Shown: in pieces, positions 22,997-33,484 of the stretch
Numbering within the stretch: the stretch's first letter is position 1
Layout: each line of letters opens with the position of its first letter
Assembly (NCBI RefSeq): GCF_014905175.1
Contig: NC_057790.1
Coordinates: 14,658,469-14,722,468 of the forward strand
DNA from: Aphidius gifuensis
Lineage: Eukaryota > Arthropoda > Insecta > Hymenoptera > Braconidae
Direction of reading: 5' to 3'
DNA: 64,000 bases
Program-made: the position numbers and the translations under genes
Notes under the pieces: model-generated
The model's database searches: none
The model's input: the letters and a program-made list of their open reading frames with translations, nothing else
What the model was told of the DNA's origin: nothing

Positions 22997-25900
22997 ATGG
23001 ATAATTCAAGTGAAGACGAATGTCAAGACGGTGGAAGTGAAGATTGTATAGAATTACTCGATGAAACGCGTGAAGAAATACCTAAATTTTCACTCACAAG
23101 TACGACGTATACATTCAAAATAAAAGATGTTCCTCATAATCGCGGGCTTGTTGAGTTTATTGAGAGAACTTTTCGACAAGTATATAAACGTGTTATGTCT
23201 TTGTCTAGCAATAACACTGACCGAATTATTTTTAATTTCCGATCAGAAAATATGACTAGCGATTCATTTACAAATTTAACACCAATTAATGAGTTTACTT
23301 TTGATCGTTTATGGACAATAATAAGTAGTATACCTCAAAGTGCTGGCGGTATAGATGCGACGGCATTTAATATAAAAGTTATAATTTTAAAACGAATTGT
23401 TGGTGGATGTGTAATGCCTAAAAGTGAAAGATCGAGACGTGGTACACTAATAATTAATAATAAAGATAATTTATGTTTACCAAGATCAATCGTAGTAAAA
23501 TTATCTGAAATAGAGACAAATAAACTTGACGTGGCTAGATTAAAAGCAGTTCGTGACGCTCGATATGAATTACAAAAAACATTGACTCTTTAATTTATAA
23601 ATAAATCTGGTGTTGTTATTCCACCTGAGGGATGTGGGTTAGAGCAAGTGAGACAATTTCAGATGTATTTAGCAACATGCCCAATCAAGCGTGTTTTAAA
23701 AATATATAAATATGTTTCTAATAATATGAATGGACATGAATTAATATTTGATGGTACAGATTTAGTTGAGGGTTTTATTCGTGAAGAACAAAATTATATA
23801 CCAATTGCATATTATGAAAATAGTCATCATTATGAACCAATAAATAATATAATAACTTTTATGCATGGTACAAAAAAATATTGTTTAATTTGTGATAAAA
23901 GATATTCATCACCTGAAACGCATTTGTCATGTCCTGGTCGTTGTGACCGATGTTTGAATAATTTGTGTGAGATAAATGTAGATTTAATCGAGTGTCGTGA
24001 TTGTGATCGGAGTTTTTATGGACAACAATGTTTAGACAAACATAGGACAGCTCAATCTTATAATTCAAAGCATTCAGTGTGTGAGGCAATAAAAAAGTGT
24101 AAAAAATGTTTTAGAAAAGTTTACTTAAATACGCGTCATTTATGTGGATATTATTATTGTTCTGCGTGTGAAGAACTTCAACCACCATCACATTTATGTT
24201 ATTTTAAAAGTAAAATGAATTTTAAAAAGAAAAAAAATCTTTGTGCTTATGTTTTTTATGATTTTAAGACAATGCAATCTAAAACAGTTAATAATCATAA
24301 TAAAATTTATAAAATTCATGAGGTTAATTATGTAGTAGTTCATCTTGTGTGCGATAAATGCATGGATGATACAAGTGATTTAGATGAGCCTAATATACCG
24401 ATCGAGAATAAATGTGATTCATGTACTACTCGCGAATTTATCGCTGAAGGGAAAGACACTGTAAAAAAATTTGTTGATTTTTTATTTGGAATAAAAAATA
24501 AATATAGTGAAATTATTGTATTAGCTCATAATCAAAAAATTATGATGGTCAGTGGGTTTTAAAAGAATTAATTAATCGTAAATTAGAAGGAAAAATTAGT
24601 ACTATAATTACTGGTACAAGTATTAATGTTTTGTCAATTGAAAATATTAAATGTATAGATTCACTCAATTTTTTTCAAGCACCTTTGAGTGCTTTACCTC
24701 GTATGTTTGGTCTTGATGAAAAAATTTCAAAAGGTTATTTTCCACATTTTTTTAATAATGAATTAAATCAAAATTATATCGGCGAGGTACCACCACCAAA
24801 AATGTATGGTGTGCGTGCGAAAAATAAAAAAGAAGCTGACAAATTTGATAAGTGGTATAAAGAAAGAGTAGACTCTGGAGAATTATTTGATTTTAGAAAA
24901 GAAATGAAACTTTATTGTACTCTAGATGTAATTGTTTTACGTATGGCATGTTTAAAATTTATAAATTTAACCTTAGAAATTACTAATGTTAATCCATTTC
25001 GTGAAGCTTTGACTTGTGCTTCATTATGTATGCGTGTTTTTCAACGTAATTATCTTACTAAAGAAAAAATCGGAATCGTTCCCAGGTCTGGTTATACATA
25101 GATTAAGCGACAATCAGTCAAAAGAAGCTCTTCAGTGGCTGGAATGGTTAGCATATTCAACAGCAAGTAATATTCAACATGCTGGTAACTCTCATGAAGT
25201 CAAAATAGGTCCAAAAAAAATTAGAGTTGATGGTATAAATGAAAGACGAAAAAACATTTTTCAGTATCATGGTTGTTGGTGGCATGGATGTATTGAGTGT
25301 TTTATGTTTAATCGTGATCATGTACAAAAAGATGGTACAACTTTGAATGAACGTTATGAACGCACGCAAAATATTACAAAGTATTTAAAAGATCAAGGTT
25401 ATGATGTTATTGAAAAATGGGGATGTGAATTTAAAAAATTGTTAAAAGATGTACCTCAAGTAAAAAAATTTGTTGATTCTATTGATGCTAATTATTACAC
25501 AGCATTGAACCCACGTGATGCTTATTTTGGTGGTAGAACGGAGAATTTCGTCGAGTCATATACAGTACAACCCGGACAAACTATACAGTATGTAGATTTC
25601 ACAAGTCTGTATCCGAGTGTCCTTAAGCAATCTGCATTTCCATTAGCTCATTCTAAAGTATATGCTGGTCGCGATATAGAGAAAGAATTTCCAAATAATG
25701 ATATATCAAAAACTGATGGATTAATAAAATGTCGTGTACTTGCACCGTCTGATTTACACATGCCTGTTTTGCCTGTACGTTCAAAAAATAAAAAACTTTA
25801 TTTTCCACTCTGTCGTACATGTGTTGATACAATGGAGCCAGGTTTTTGTAATCATAATAATGATGAGAGAAGTTTAATCAGTACTTGGGTGTCGTCAGAA

Positions 25901-26905
25901 CTAAAACTTGCTTAAACAAAAGGATATGTCATAGAAAAAATATATGAAGTTTGGCATTGCGATAAAATGTCGATGAATAATAAAGAAACTAATGAAGTCG
26001 GTTTATTCACAGGATATATAAATACTTTTCTTAAAATAAAACAAGAAGCCAGTGGGTACCCATCTTGGGTCAAAACTGAATCTGATAAAGATCAATATAT
26101 CGAGGAATATTTTCAAGCTGAAAATATTAAACTTGATAAAGAAAAAATAGATTTTAATCCAGGTCTCCGTACATTAAGTAAAAATATGCTCAATTCGTTA
26201 TATGGTAAATTAGGACAAAGAAGTTCTTTATGGCGTAAAACAATTTGCAGTGATTTACAAGAATATTATGATATAGTAGATAACGAAAAAAATTTAATTC
26301 AATTTATCGAACCAATAAATCAAGAAACTGTCTTAATTTCGTGAAAATTAATTAATGAAGAAGAACCTTTAACGAAAACAACTAACGTTGTATTGGCGGC
26401 TTTTACGACAGCGTACGCTCGGGAAAAATTATATTCTTGTATTCATGAAAATAGTAAACAAATTTTATATGTAGATACTGACTCTATTATAAGAATATGT
26501 AAAAATGAAAATGATAAATTAATTACAGGGAGTAAATTGGGAGATTTAACTGATGAGCTAGAAGAGTATGGAGAAGGTTCATATATAAAATCTTTTATAT
26601 CGGGTGGGCCAAAATTTTATTCTTTTATTGTACAAAAACCTGATGGTGGTCAAGTAGAAGTCTGTAAATTGAAAGGTGTACGGCTTGACTTGGAAGCACA
26701 AAAATTTATAAATTTTAATACTGTTAAATCATTAATTAAGCGTGAAATAGATCCTTTTAAAATTGAATATAATTCTATCCGTAGAACAAGAGATCTACAA
26801 GTGTACTCTACTATTGATAAAAAAATGATTTCTGTTACAGGACCTAAGCGTAATCACTACGAGAATATTACATATCCTCTGGGGTATAAAAGACAACGTG
26901 TGTAA
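22997..26905 (+). pseudogene. polB: Protein-primed DNA polymerase B, multiply broken
   Basis: The family replicates Polintons and adintoviruses with a terminal-protein primer. About 1,300 codons can be followed. Visible are a Cys-rich zinc-ribbon-like N-terminal region (near 23,870-24,180), an exonuclease block (LAHN near 24,520), motif A (DFTSLYPS near 25,597-25,620), motif B (KNMLNSLYG near 26,182) and motif C (YVDTDS near 26,468). Breaks: in-frame stops at 23,591, 25,913 and 26,342, and frameshifts near 24,540 and 25,096. I start at the ATG at 22,997 (MDNSSEDE) rather than 22,910 because a TATA-initiator pair lies between the two. Several independent lesions show that this copy no longer makes a polymerase. 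Confidence 0.9.
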
Positions 26906-27175
26906 TAAAAAAAAATTTTTTTGAAAATGTAAATAAAAAATTTTGTGTAATAAATAAAAATTTATTGTCAAAAAATATTTGTATTGTCAAAAATAAAAAT
27001 TTTGTTTCATAAATAAAAAAATTTTTTAATAAAGATAAATAAAAATAAAAATTAAAAAAAAAATTTGTCCTATGAATAAAAATTTACTGTCAAAAAAATA
27101 TTTGTTTTGTCGAAAATAAAAAAATTGTTTTGTAATAAAAAATTATTTTACCAACCATTTTATTTTTCAGATTTC
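26906..27175. repeat. A-rich minisatellite between polymerase and ATPase
   Basis: Degenerate repeats of AATAAAAATTTATTGTC and AAAAAATATTTG fill the gap. No gene is present. The downstream end leads into the ATPase promoter. Confidence 0.5.
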
Positions 27176-27211
27176 TATATAACTCGATTATTTATTTATT
27201 TTTTCTCAGTT
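27176..27211 (+). promoter_or_regulatory. TATA box and initiator of the packaging ATPase gene
   Basis: TATATAA (27,176-27,182) lies 32 bp before an arthropod initiator TCAGTT (27,206-27,211), and the ATG follows at 27,218. This decides the start: the upstream in-frame ATG at 27,107 lies before the promoter. Confidence 0.55.
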
Positions 27212-27217
27212 GTTAAA

Positions 27218-27880
27218 ATGTCTCTAGTGTGTCAATTCCCGTTTACTATGCTTCTTGCTGGAGCATCAGGCTGTGGTAAGACTACTTGGTTAAAAAAATT
27301 TTTAAATGAAAATATCACCGATGTAAAATTTGATAAAGTTTATTTTTTTTATGGGCAATGGCAAGACAGTTTTAAAGAATTTTCTTCAGTTGAATTTGTT
27401 GAGGGTCTACCAAAATTAAAAGAGTTTAATGATAAAAAAAAAAAATTAGTTATTATCGATGATCTCATGAGAGAGTCCGGCTCTTCCAGTGTTATTATGG
27501 ATCTTTTTACAAAGGGAAGTCATCATCTTGGATTATCAGTTATATTATTATCGCAAAATCTTTTCCATCGTGGCTTTCGTGATATAAGTTTAAATACACA
27601 TTATATTGTTTTATTTAAAAATCCTCGAGATCGTTCGCAAGTATTTTTTTTAGCACGACAAATATACCCTGAGAATCCGCGTTTTCTTCAAGAGGCTTAT
27701 TTTGAAGCGACCTCTGTACCTCATGGATATATTTTACTTGATTTGAAACAGAGTACCCCAGAAAATCTCCGTGTACGTACATGTGTTTTTCCAAGTGATA
27801 CACATAATTTTGTTTACATTCCACGAAAAGATATAAATACAATAACGTCATCTAATAACATACCAGTTGTACGAATATAA
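27218..27880 (+). CDS. A32-like genome-packaging ATPase
   Basis: The 220-residue protein is intact. Walker A (GASGCGKT, residues 15-22), Walker B (LVIIDD, residues 77-82) and the sensor motif SQN (112-114) are in the order of FtsK/HerA-type packaging ATPases of Polintons, adintoviruses and large DNA viruses, which drive DNA into the capsid. The ATG at 27,218 is chosen because TATA and initiator sit just upstream. Its stop overlaps the next start as TAATG, suggesting that the two genes share a transcript. Confidence 0.9.
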   Translation: MSLVCQFPFTMLLAGASGCGKTTWLKKFLNENITDVKFDKVYFFYGQWQDSFKEFSSVEFVEGLPKLKEFNDKKKKLVIIDDLMRESGSSSVIMDLFTKGSHHLGLSVILLSQNLFHRGFRDISLNTHYIVLFKNPRDRSQVFFLARQIYPENPRFLQEAYFEATSVPHGYILLDLKQSTPENLRVRTCVFPSDTHNFVYIPRKDINTITSSNNIPVVRI

Positions 27881-28227
27881 TGGCAGTCGGTACGTGTAAT
27901 CCGTTTAATAAAAAACATAGTGTTCTACTACAAGCATTAGTATATGCTAATCCAAAACAACGTCAAGCAATTTTAAAGCATAGTGACAAAAATCTTATTC
28001 GCTGTATTGGTGAATGTTCATTAAATATTTTGAAAGGTACAATAAATATTAAAAAAACGGAAAAAAAAAAATTAAAAAAACATAAATCAATACTACGTTC
28101 TCTGGCCTCTCCAGGAAATATAAAAACAAAAAAAAAAATTTTAATTAATCAATCAGGTGGCGGCTACTTGTCACCTTTATTACTTACTCCAATAATTACA
28201 GTTGTAATTACAAAATATTTTAAATAA
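27880..28227 (+). CDS. Small conserved Polinton protein with C-terminal hydrophobic segment
   Basis: The 115-residue product is basic and has a pattern common in Polintons: a helical N-terminal half with IRCIGECSLNILKG, a lysine-rich middle, and a Gly-Gly motif followed by a hydrophobic tail (GGGYLSPLLLTPIITVV). In related elements it is thought to be a minor virion component; no activity is proven. Start and stop overlap the neighbours as TAATG on both sides. The frame is intact. Confidence 0.7.
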   Translation: MAVGTCNPFNKKHSVLLQALVYANPKQRQAILKHSDKNLIRCIGECSLNILKGTINIKKTEKKKLKKHKSILRSLASPGNIKTKKKILINQSGGGYLSPLLLTPIITVVITKYFK

Positions 28228-29003
28228 TGGAACATGCAAGAAAAATGGTTTTAATTCCTGAAGACTCGGTTAATAAATTAAATACAAATAATGACGTAGG
28301 TACTGTTCAAACACCCGGAGATGTGACGTCACGCCTTGATAATCAACTCCATAATATTTTAAATTCAAATAAAAATGACGGGGAAAAGTGGAATGAATAT
28401 AAAGAAGTTTTGAGACGATTTTTATTTTTCAATCATAATAATAACAATAATATTGACTACAGAAATTTAAGTAATGATAATGATACAAAATATCCGGAAG
28501 ACTTGATTATAAAAGCAGTTCCTAAAATTTTTCAAAAAAAAGCACAAGGTTTAATAAATCATATAACCAGAGCAGATAACGGAAATCGATTAAAATGGAA
28601 TGATAAAGGCTTGGTTAGTATAGACGGAAAAACTATTCATGGTTCCAGTATTATTGATTTAATTAATGATGCGTTACGTCATCGTAAAAATATGAAAGCA
28701 ATCGGCCATGATCAGTTTGCACGATTTTTAAAAGATATTCATGCACCTAGAGATTTTGTTAGTAATATTAGTTTCTGGGAACAAAGCGACAACGATGATG
28801 CTGAAGAAGAAGTAATTACACCAAATTTAAGACCACCACCACTAATAAAAAGAAGATTGAGCAGAAGAGAATTGTCTTTTTCTGATAAAGAAATATCTAC
28901 TGTACGCAAAGTTAAAAAACCTCCACAAAAAACTGTAAAATCAGCTACATCAATTTTGCGACCATCAACAAGGTCGTCACAATGGTTAAGCATAAAAAAA
29001 TGA
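28227..29003 (+). CDS. Conserved Polinton protein of unknown function (258 residues)
   Basis: Intact frame. The N-terminal MEHARKMVLIPEDSV and the following TPGDVTSRLDNQLHNIL block, plus a middle segment with SIDGKTIHGSSIIDLIND and a later PRDFV, make up a protein that regularly accompanies the capsid genes of arthropod Polintons. The C-terminal 60 residues are basic and serine-rich, probably disordered. Function is not established; a virion or DNA-associated role is inference from position. It overlaps the integrase start as ATGA. Confidence 0.7.
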   Translation: MEHARKMVLIPEDSVNKLNTNNDVGTVQTPGDVTSRLDNQLHNILNSNKNDGEKWNEYKEVLRRFLFFNHNNNNNIDYRNLSNDNDTKYPEDLIIKAVPKIFQKKAQGLINHITRADNGNRLKWNDKGLVSIDGKTIHGSSIIDLINDALRHRKNMKAIGHDQFARFLKDIHAPRDFVSNISFWEQSDNDDAEEEVITPNLRPPPLIKRRLSRRELSFSDKEISTVRKVKKPPQKTVKSATSILRPSTRSSQWLSIKK

Positions 29004-29678
29004 ATTTACCAAACATTTATTACAACCCCAAAAATCCCCTATCATTCTCGGGTGCACGAAATATATTTAAAAAATACCCAAAGTCAAAAAAGACATTGAA
29101 GATTGGTTAGATTTGCAAAATACTTATACACTTCATAAACCAGTCCGGAGAAAATTTTTTAGTTTACATTATAATACAAAAAATGTAGATGATTTATGGG
29201 AAATGGATTTAGCAGACTTGACCTCATAACAAAGTTATAATGATAGTAATAAATTTTATTAGTTGTCATAGATGTACTTTTAGTAAGTATCTTTTAGGTT
29301 GAACCTTTTATTAATAAATCAGGAAATACTATATGTCAAGCACTTGAAAAAATTTTTTCAACTAGTGGACGTCGACCAGTAGTTTTACAATCAGACAAAG
29401 GTAAAGAATTTTTAAATAAAAATGTACAAAAATTATTGGATCAAGTCAAAATTCATTTAAACGGTGATTTAAAAGATGAAGATATTTCAGGTTATTTTTA
29501 TGAACAAGAAATAAGTAAAGTAAATCGAAATATAAATGAAGAATATTGTGATGTTGAAAAAATTCTTGACACACGGGGAAAAGGACAGAAAAAAGAATAT
29601 CTTGTTAGATGGAAAAATTATTCTAGTGATTTTGATGAATGGGTACCAGCAAGTAATTTAAAAGATCATGTTCAATAA
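29000..29678 (+). pseudogene. Retroviral-type integrase with chromodomain, internally deleted
   Basis: Remnants in order are an N-terminal part frameshifted after about 35 codons, the first catalytic Asp context (WEMDLADL near 29,200), several stops near 29,228-29,300, the second Asp context (LQSDKGKEF near 29,390) and then directly a C-terminal chromodomain (KKEYLVRWKNYSSDFDEWVP near 29,590). The stretch that should hold the catalytic Glu of D,D-35-E is missing, so an internal deletion joins the middle of the catalytic core to the tail. The open 80-codon frame at 29,436-29,678 is the chromodomain part only. It cannot be an active integrase. Confidence 0.8.
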
Positions 29679-30433
29679 AGATTTTTATATTACACTTGTT
29701 AGTAATAAAAATAATCAATATTATCCGAATAATACAACAGCTGCATTTACAACACAATTACATCGTGCATTTAATCTTGAAGCTGGTCAGTTGGATTGAG
29801 TGAAATAGCGTTTCCAAATGCTTTTTTACATATAAATAAAAGTGAAGGAATAATTAATATTGATCTTGGTAATAATAATTTTAACGTAAATATCGAAAGT
29901 GGTGTATATCCAAATACAGATAGTGTCATATGGTCATTTAATGAAGATAAAAATTTTATACAACATTTTGAATTAGTATATAATACTCGGACACGTTTTG
30001 TTACTATAATAAAAAAATGTAGTGGAAAAGATTGTAAAAAACATAAAATAAAATTAACCAGAAAAATTGCAAATATTCTTGGATTTATATACCAAGCTGA
30101 GGGTCTTGTTTTTACTGAAATTCAACACGTTTTTAAAAGCAAATGCGCAAGCATATTACGTGGGCTTCCGTCAGCTTTATATGTACATTGTGATATTGTT
30201 TCTCCTCATATTATTGGTGAATCTAATAAGCAAGTACTTCGAGTTGTGCCTTTTGACTCTAGTAATTATCAATACGGCTCGTCGTTAATTAAAAATTTCA
30301 ACCATATTATTTTTCCTTATTACGTCACTCATTTGACACTATTACAATAGATATAAAAGATAGTTTTGGTGGCCCTATCTCATTTGCATACGATCCATTA
30401 TTCGTGACACTTCATTTTAAAAAAAATAATTAA
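29668..30433 (+). pseudogene. Penton (minor capsid) protein, frameshifted
   Basis: The start (MFNKDFYITLVSN) and a block containing GLSEIAFPNAF are characteristic of the single-jelly-roll penton of Polintons, which occupies the capsid vertices. The frame is lost near 29,785-29,795, is open from 29,796 to about 30,310, then lost again, with the conserved C terminus (SFAYDPLFVTLHFKK) in another frame up to TAA at 30,431. Both lesions look like small indels. The 5' end overlaps the integrase by 11 bases. Confidence 0.8.
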
Positions 30434-30434
30434 A

Positions 30435-30920
30435 ATGTATATTCAATATTATGAAAATCAAGTTGGTGGTGGGGCACTGATCCATCAAGTACATTTAAAT
30501 CAACGTGGTCAAGGGATAGGAGGGTTTCTTGGTGGTCTCTGTAGAGGAATATTACCACTAATTGGAAGTGCATTGAAACCAGTTGGGAAAGAATTATTAT
30601 CAGTTGGAATGAATGTTTTGGGTGATGTCATCACTCGTCAGAGCAATTTAAGAGATTCTCTTGATAATCATTTGACACAATCTGGTAATAAATTAAAAAG
30701 AAAAGCTATGGATAAACTAGATACATTTTTAAGTGGAGGTGGAGTTGGCTATAAAAGTAAACGACAAAAGACAATAACCAGTCAGAAACGTATAACTTCT
30801 CGAAGACAACGTTCCAAGAGAAAAAAAAATCAAAAAGGTCGTGGCATTGTCAAAAGAAAAAAAAAAAGAGTTGTAAAAAAAAAGAAAAAAATTCAAAAAG
30901 GTGGTGGGAAAACAATTTAA
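30435..30920 (+). CDS. Adenovirus pVI-like minor capsid protein
   Basis: The 161-residue protein is intact. It has a Gly-rich amphipathic segment (GQGIGGFLGGLCRGILPLIG, about residues 25-45) followed by KPVGKELLSVGMNVLGDV, the pattern of Polinton proteins compared with adenovirus protein VI, an internal capsid protein with a membrane-active helix. The C-terminal 60 residues are highly basic, with GRG and GGG motifs, suitable for nuclear entry or DNA binding. It stands just before the major capsid gene, as usual. Confidence 0.75.
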   Translation: MYIQYYENQVGGGALIHQVHLNQRGQGIGGFLGGLCRGILPLIGSALKPVGKELLSVGMNVLGDVITRQSNLRDSLDNHLTQSGNKLKRKAMDKLDTFLSGGGVGYKSKRQKTITSQKRITSRRQRSKRKKNQKGRGIVKRKKKRVVKKKKKIQKGGGKTI

Positions 30921-30971
30921 AAAAGTTGTAAGAAAAAAAAAAGAAAAGTCAATTGATATTTTCTCGTCATA

Positions 30972-32285
30972 ATGTCATTTCTTCATAGCCATTCTTGTGA
31001 GTGTAGTAAATCTGAATTGGATTTATTTACAATACCACCTACTCAGACTACTGTTGAAGAGTCTCATTGGGTTTATTACAATCCAGTCACAACGCTCACA
31101 GAGGATTCACCAATTGAATTTCATATTCCAGCTAATGGAGAAGAATATATTGACCTGGCACATACGATGTTAAAAATAAGATGTAAAATTACAAAAGAAG
31201 ATGGAACTGCTGTTGCCGCTGATGCTGTGGGTGTAACAAATAATTTTTTACATACAATGATTAGTCAATGTGATGTTTTATTTAATCAAAAGTCAGTCTC
31301 TGGATCTAATTCTTCATATCCATACCGTGCATATATTGAAACATTATTAAACTATGGATCAGATGCATCAAACAGCCATTTACAATTGGGACTATGGTTT
31401 CTAGATACTCCAGGTTTTATGGAAGCACCAGTAGGAGCTGCTGCTGGAGCACAAAATAAAGGATTGCAAGATCGATCACTTTTTATGACTAATGGCAATC
31501 AATTTGAGATGCTTGGGCATTTACATGTTGATGTTTTTAATCAAAATAAATTTTTATTGAATGGTGTTGAGATGAAAATAACTTTAACACGATCAAAGAA
31601 TGAATTTTGTTTAATGGACAACACAGAGGATGGAAATTATAAAGTAAATATTTTAGAAGCAACACTCATCATACGTCGTGCTAAGCTCAATCCAAGTGTA
31701 CTTGTAGCACATTCAAAAGCATTGGCCAAAACGACTGCAAAATATCCTTTGACTAGAGTAGAAGTAAAGAGTTTTATTTTAGCTCAGGGTATATTATCAA
31801 ATACACTTGACAATATTATACTAGGAAGTTTACCTAAAAGAATTGTTGTTGGTTTAGTTGATAATAGAGCATTTAATGGTCATAGAAAATTTAATCCATT
31901 TAATTTTCAACATTTTAATTTAAATTTTTTGGCCTTATATGTTGGTGGTAAAGCATTATCTCCTAGTTTTAGTAATAATATTCATGATGCTGAAGCCTAT
32001 CAGACATTATTTTCTGGAACTGGAATACATTTTGCTGATCATGGAATGAAAATTTCTCGTTCTAGTTTTACGAAGGGCTATACTTTATTTGCATTTGACT
32101 TAACACCTGACCTCTCTGCTAATGATAGCATGTACTGGAATTTAATAAAAAATGGAAGTCTCAGAATTGAGATAAGATTCGGTGTTGCACTTGCTCAAAC
32201 AATAAATTGTATAGTATATGCCGAGTTTGATAATATTATAGAAATTGATAGTACACGTCAGGTACTATTAGATTATAGTAATTAA
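30972..32285 (+). CDS. Major capsid protein (double jelly roll)
   Basis: The 437-residue frame is intact. Blocks typical of Polinton/adintovirus hexon-like proteins are visible: EFHIPANGEEYIDLAHTML near residue 55, a NNFLHTMISQCDVLFN stretch near residue 90, PYRAYIETLLNYG near 115, and the late QHFNLNFLALYV and ADHGMKISRS blocks. The length is close to the family's. It would form the capsid shell as trimers. The start at 30,972 has no clear TATA box, so the gene is probably expressed from an upstream promoter. Confidence 0.9.
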   Translation: MSFLHSHSCECSKSELDLFTIPPTQTTVEESHWVYYNPVTTLTEDSPIEFHIPANGEEYIDLAHTMLKIRCKITKEDGTAVAADAVGVTNNFLHTMISQCDVLFNQKSVSGSNSSYPYRAYIETLLNYGSDASNSHLQLGLWFLDTPGFMEAPVGAAAGAQNKGLQDRSLFMTNGNQFEMLGHLHVDVFNQNKFLLNGVEMKITLTRSKNEFCLMDNTEDGNYKVNILEATLIIRRAKLNPSVLVAHSKALAKTTAKYPLTRVEVKSFILAQGILSNTLDNIILGSLPKRIVVGLVDNRAFNGHRKFNPFNFQHFNLNFLALYVGGKALSPSFSNNIHDAEAYQTLFSGTGIHFADHGMKISRSSFTKGYTLFAFDLTPDLSANDSMYWNLIKNGSLRIEIRFGVALAQTINCIVYAEFDNIIEIDSTRQVLLDYSN

Positions 32286-32298
32286 GAAGGGGTATACG

Positions 32299-32334
32299 TA
32301 TATATAGAGCTACTTTAGTTTATGTTATTCAGTC
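32299..32334 (+). promoter_or_regulatory. TATA box and initiator before the exonuclease-like gene
   Basis: TATATATAG (32,299-32,307) precedes TTCAGTC (initiator A at 32,331) by about 30 bp; the ATG is at 32,341, so the leader would be only about 10 bases. Confidence 0.55.
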
Positions 32335-32340
32335 ATAAAT

Positions 32341-32910
32341 ATGTCGGAAGTTTTAATCATTGATATTCAGTGTCTAGTTGGATCTCGCAATGAATACTAC
32401 CCGAAAGAAATTTCTGTCTTGACATTACACGATAAATTTATAAGTCATTGGATAATTGGACCTTTTAAGTACTCGAAACTTGAAAAAGGAGCTCGTCGAC
32501 AAAACAATTGGTTAACAAAAAATTATCATAAAATTGATTGGGACGCATCTGAAGTACCTTACAAAAATCTACAATCATTAATTGAAAAAATTGGAGAACT
32601 TGGTAAAAATATTTATGTGAGAGGTGAAGAGAAACGTATGTTTTTACAACAATATTTGCGAGAACATTGTATTATTAATTTAGAAAATATATCACCACGA
32701 TTTGGTTTATTACCAGCAGACGAACATTATTGTTTATTTCACGGAGTAAATTATCCTAATTATACTCGTACTCAACAAAACGTTTATAAATTAAAAAATT
32801 GGTTAATTGGAAAAAAATTAATTATACGAAGAGGAAAAAGTGAAGACGACATTGAAGTAGATGTAGTCTTTAATTCGTTTTTCAATACAGTCAAAGAAAC
32901 ATTGGTATGA
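32341..32910 (+). CDS. Exonuclease-like protein of arthropod selfish elements (intact copy)
   Basis: The 189-residue frame is open. It begins with a beta-strand carrying an acidic residue (VLIIDIQCL), followed by YYPKEISVL and SHWIIGPF. This arrangement resembles the first strand of DEDD-type exonucleases, but I cannot place the other acidic residues with confidence, so the activity is inference. It is the paralogue of the broken gene at 17,623-18,126 on the other strand near the opposite end. Its stop overlaps the protease start as ATGA. Confidence 0.6.
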   Translation: MSEVLIIDIQCLVGSRNEYYPKEISVLTLHDKFISHWIIGPFKYSKLEKGARRQNNWLTKNYHKIDWDASEVPYKNLQSLIEKIGELGKNIYVRGEEKRMFLQQYLREHCIINLENISPRFGLLPADEHYCLFHGVNYPNYTRTQQNVYKLKNWLIGKKLIIRRGKSEDDIEVDVVFNSFFNTVKETLV

Positions 32911-33429
32911 ATACTATCAATTGGTTGACGCATTACCACTTACGGATTTGACACGTGCAGGAGTATACGCTAGTGACCGATTACCTCATATATGGACGAA
33001 ACCTTGTTGGAATTATTGTTGTCTTGATAATCATAATCAACCAGGTCCTCATTGGGTGTGTTTACGTCAATAATTTGGGACATGGACTCTTCTTCGACGC
33101 TTCGGAACGACCTCCGAGATCCCCGTTCCCTTTACGCTCTCAAAAGAAATTGTGTCATCCACGAGTACAACAATATACAGCTGCAAAGTGTTACGAGTAA
33201 TTGTTGCGGTCATTGGTGCATTGTTGCTCTTCATTATTTCGCGAATGGTGGGAGGCTCGACGGATTTCTCCGATTATTTACGAATGATGTTGAACGGAAC
33301 GACCGATATATTTTAAGAATGTTTAAAAAAATTGTTAGTAGACGTAAGAATTATAAACATAAGAAAAATTTTCATTTCCTTACTGGTAGTGGATCTAAAA
33401 TACAATCATCTATTTGTAATCGAAATTAA
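32907..33429 (+). pseudogene. Adenain-type cysteine protease, frameshifted
   Basis: In Polintons this protease matures capsid proteins. Recognisable parts are AGVYASDRLPHIWTKPCWNY (near 32,960-33,020), the catalytic His context (PGPHWV near 33,036-33,055), and the catalytic Cys context (SNCCGHWCIVALHY near 33,195-33,235), with a conserved tail of FTNDVERNDRYI. They lie in different frames: shifts occur near 32,917, near 33,055 and near 33,100-33,110. Both catalytic contexts survive, but the gene cannot encode one protein. Confidence 0.8.
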
Positions 33430-33484
33430 ATAAATAAATTAATAAAAAAACATGTGTGGAATTTTTATTGGAAAATAAGTAGTT

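Noticed and set aside
17623..26905. Alternative genetic code to explain in-frame stops in element genes
   Set aside because: TAA, TAG and TGA all occur, together with frameshifts and a deletion, while neighbouring frames use normal stops; decay explains it better.
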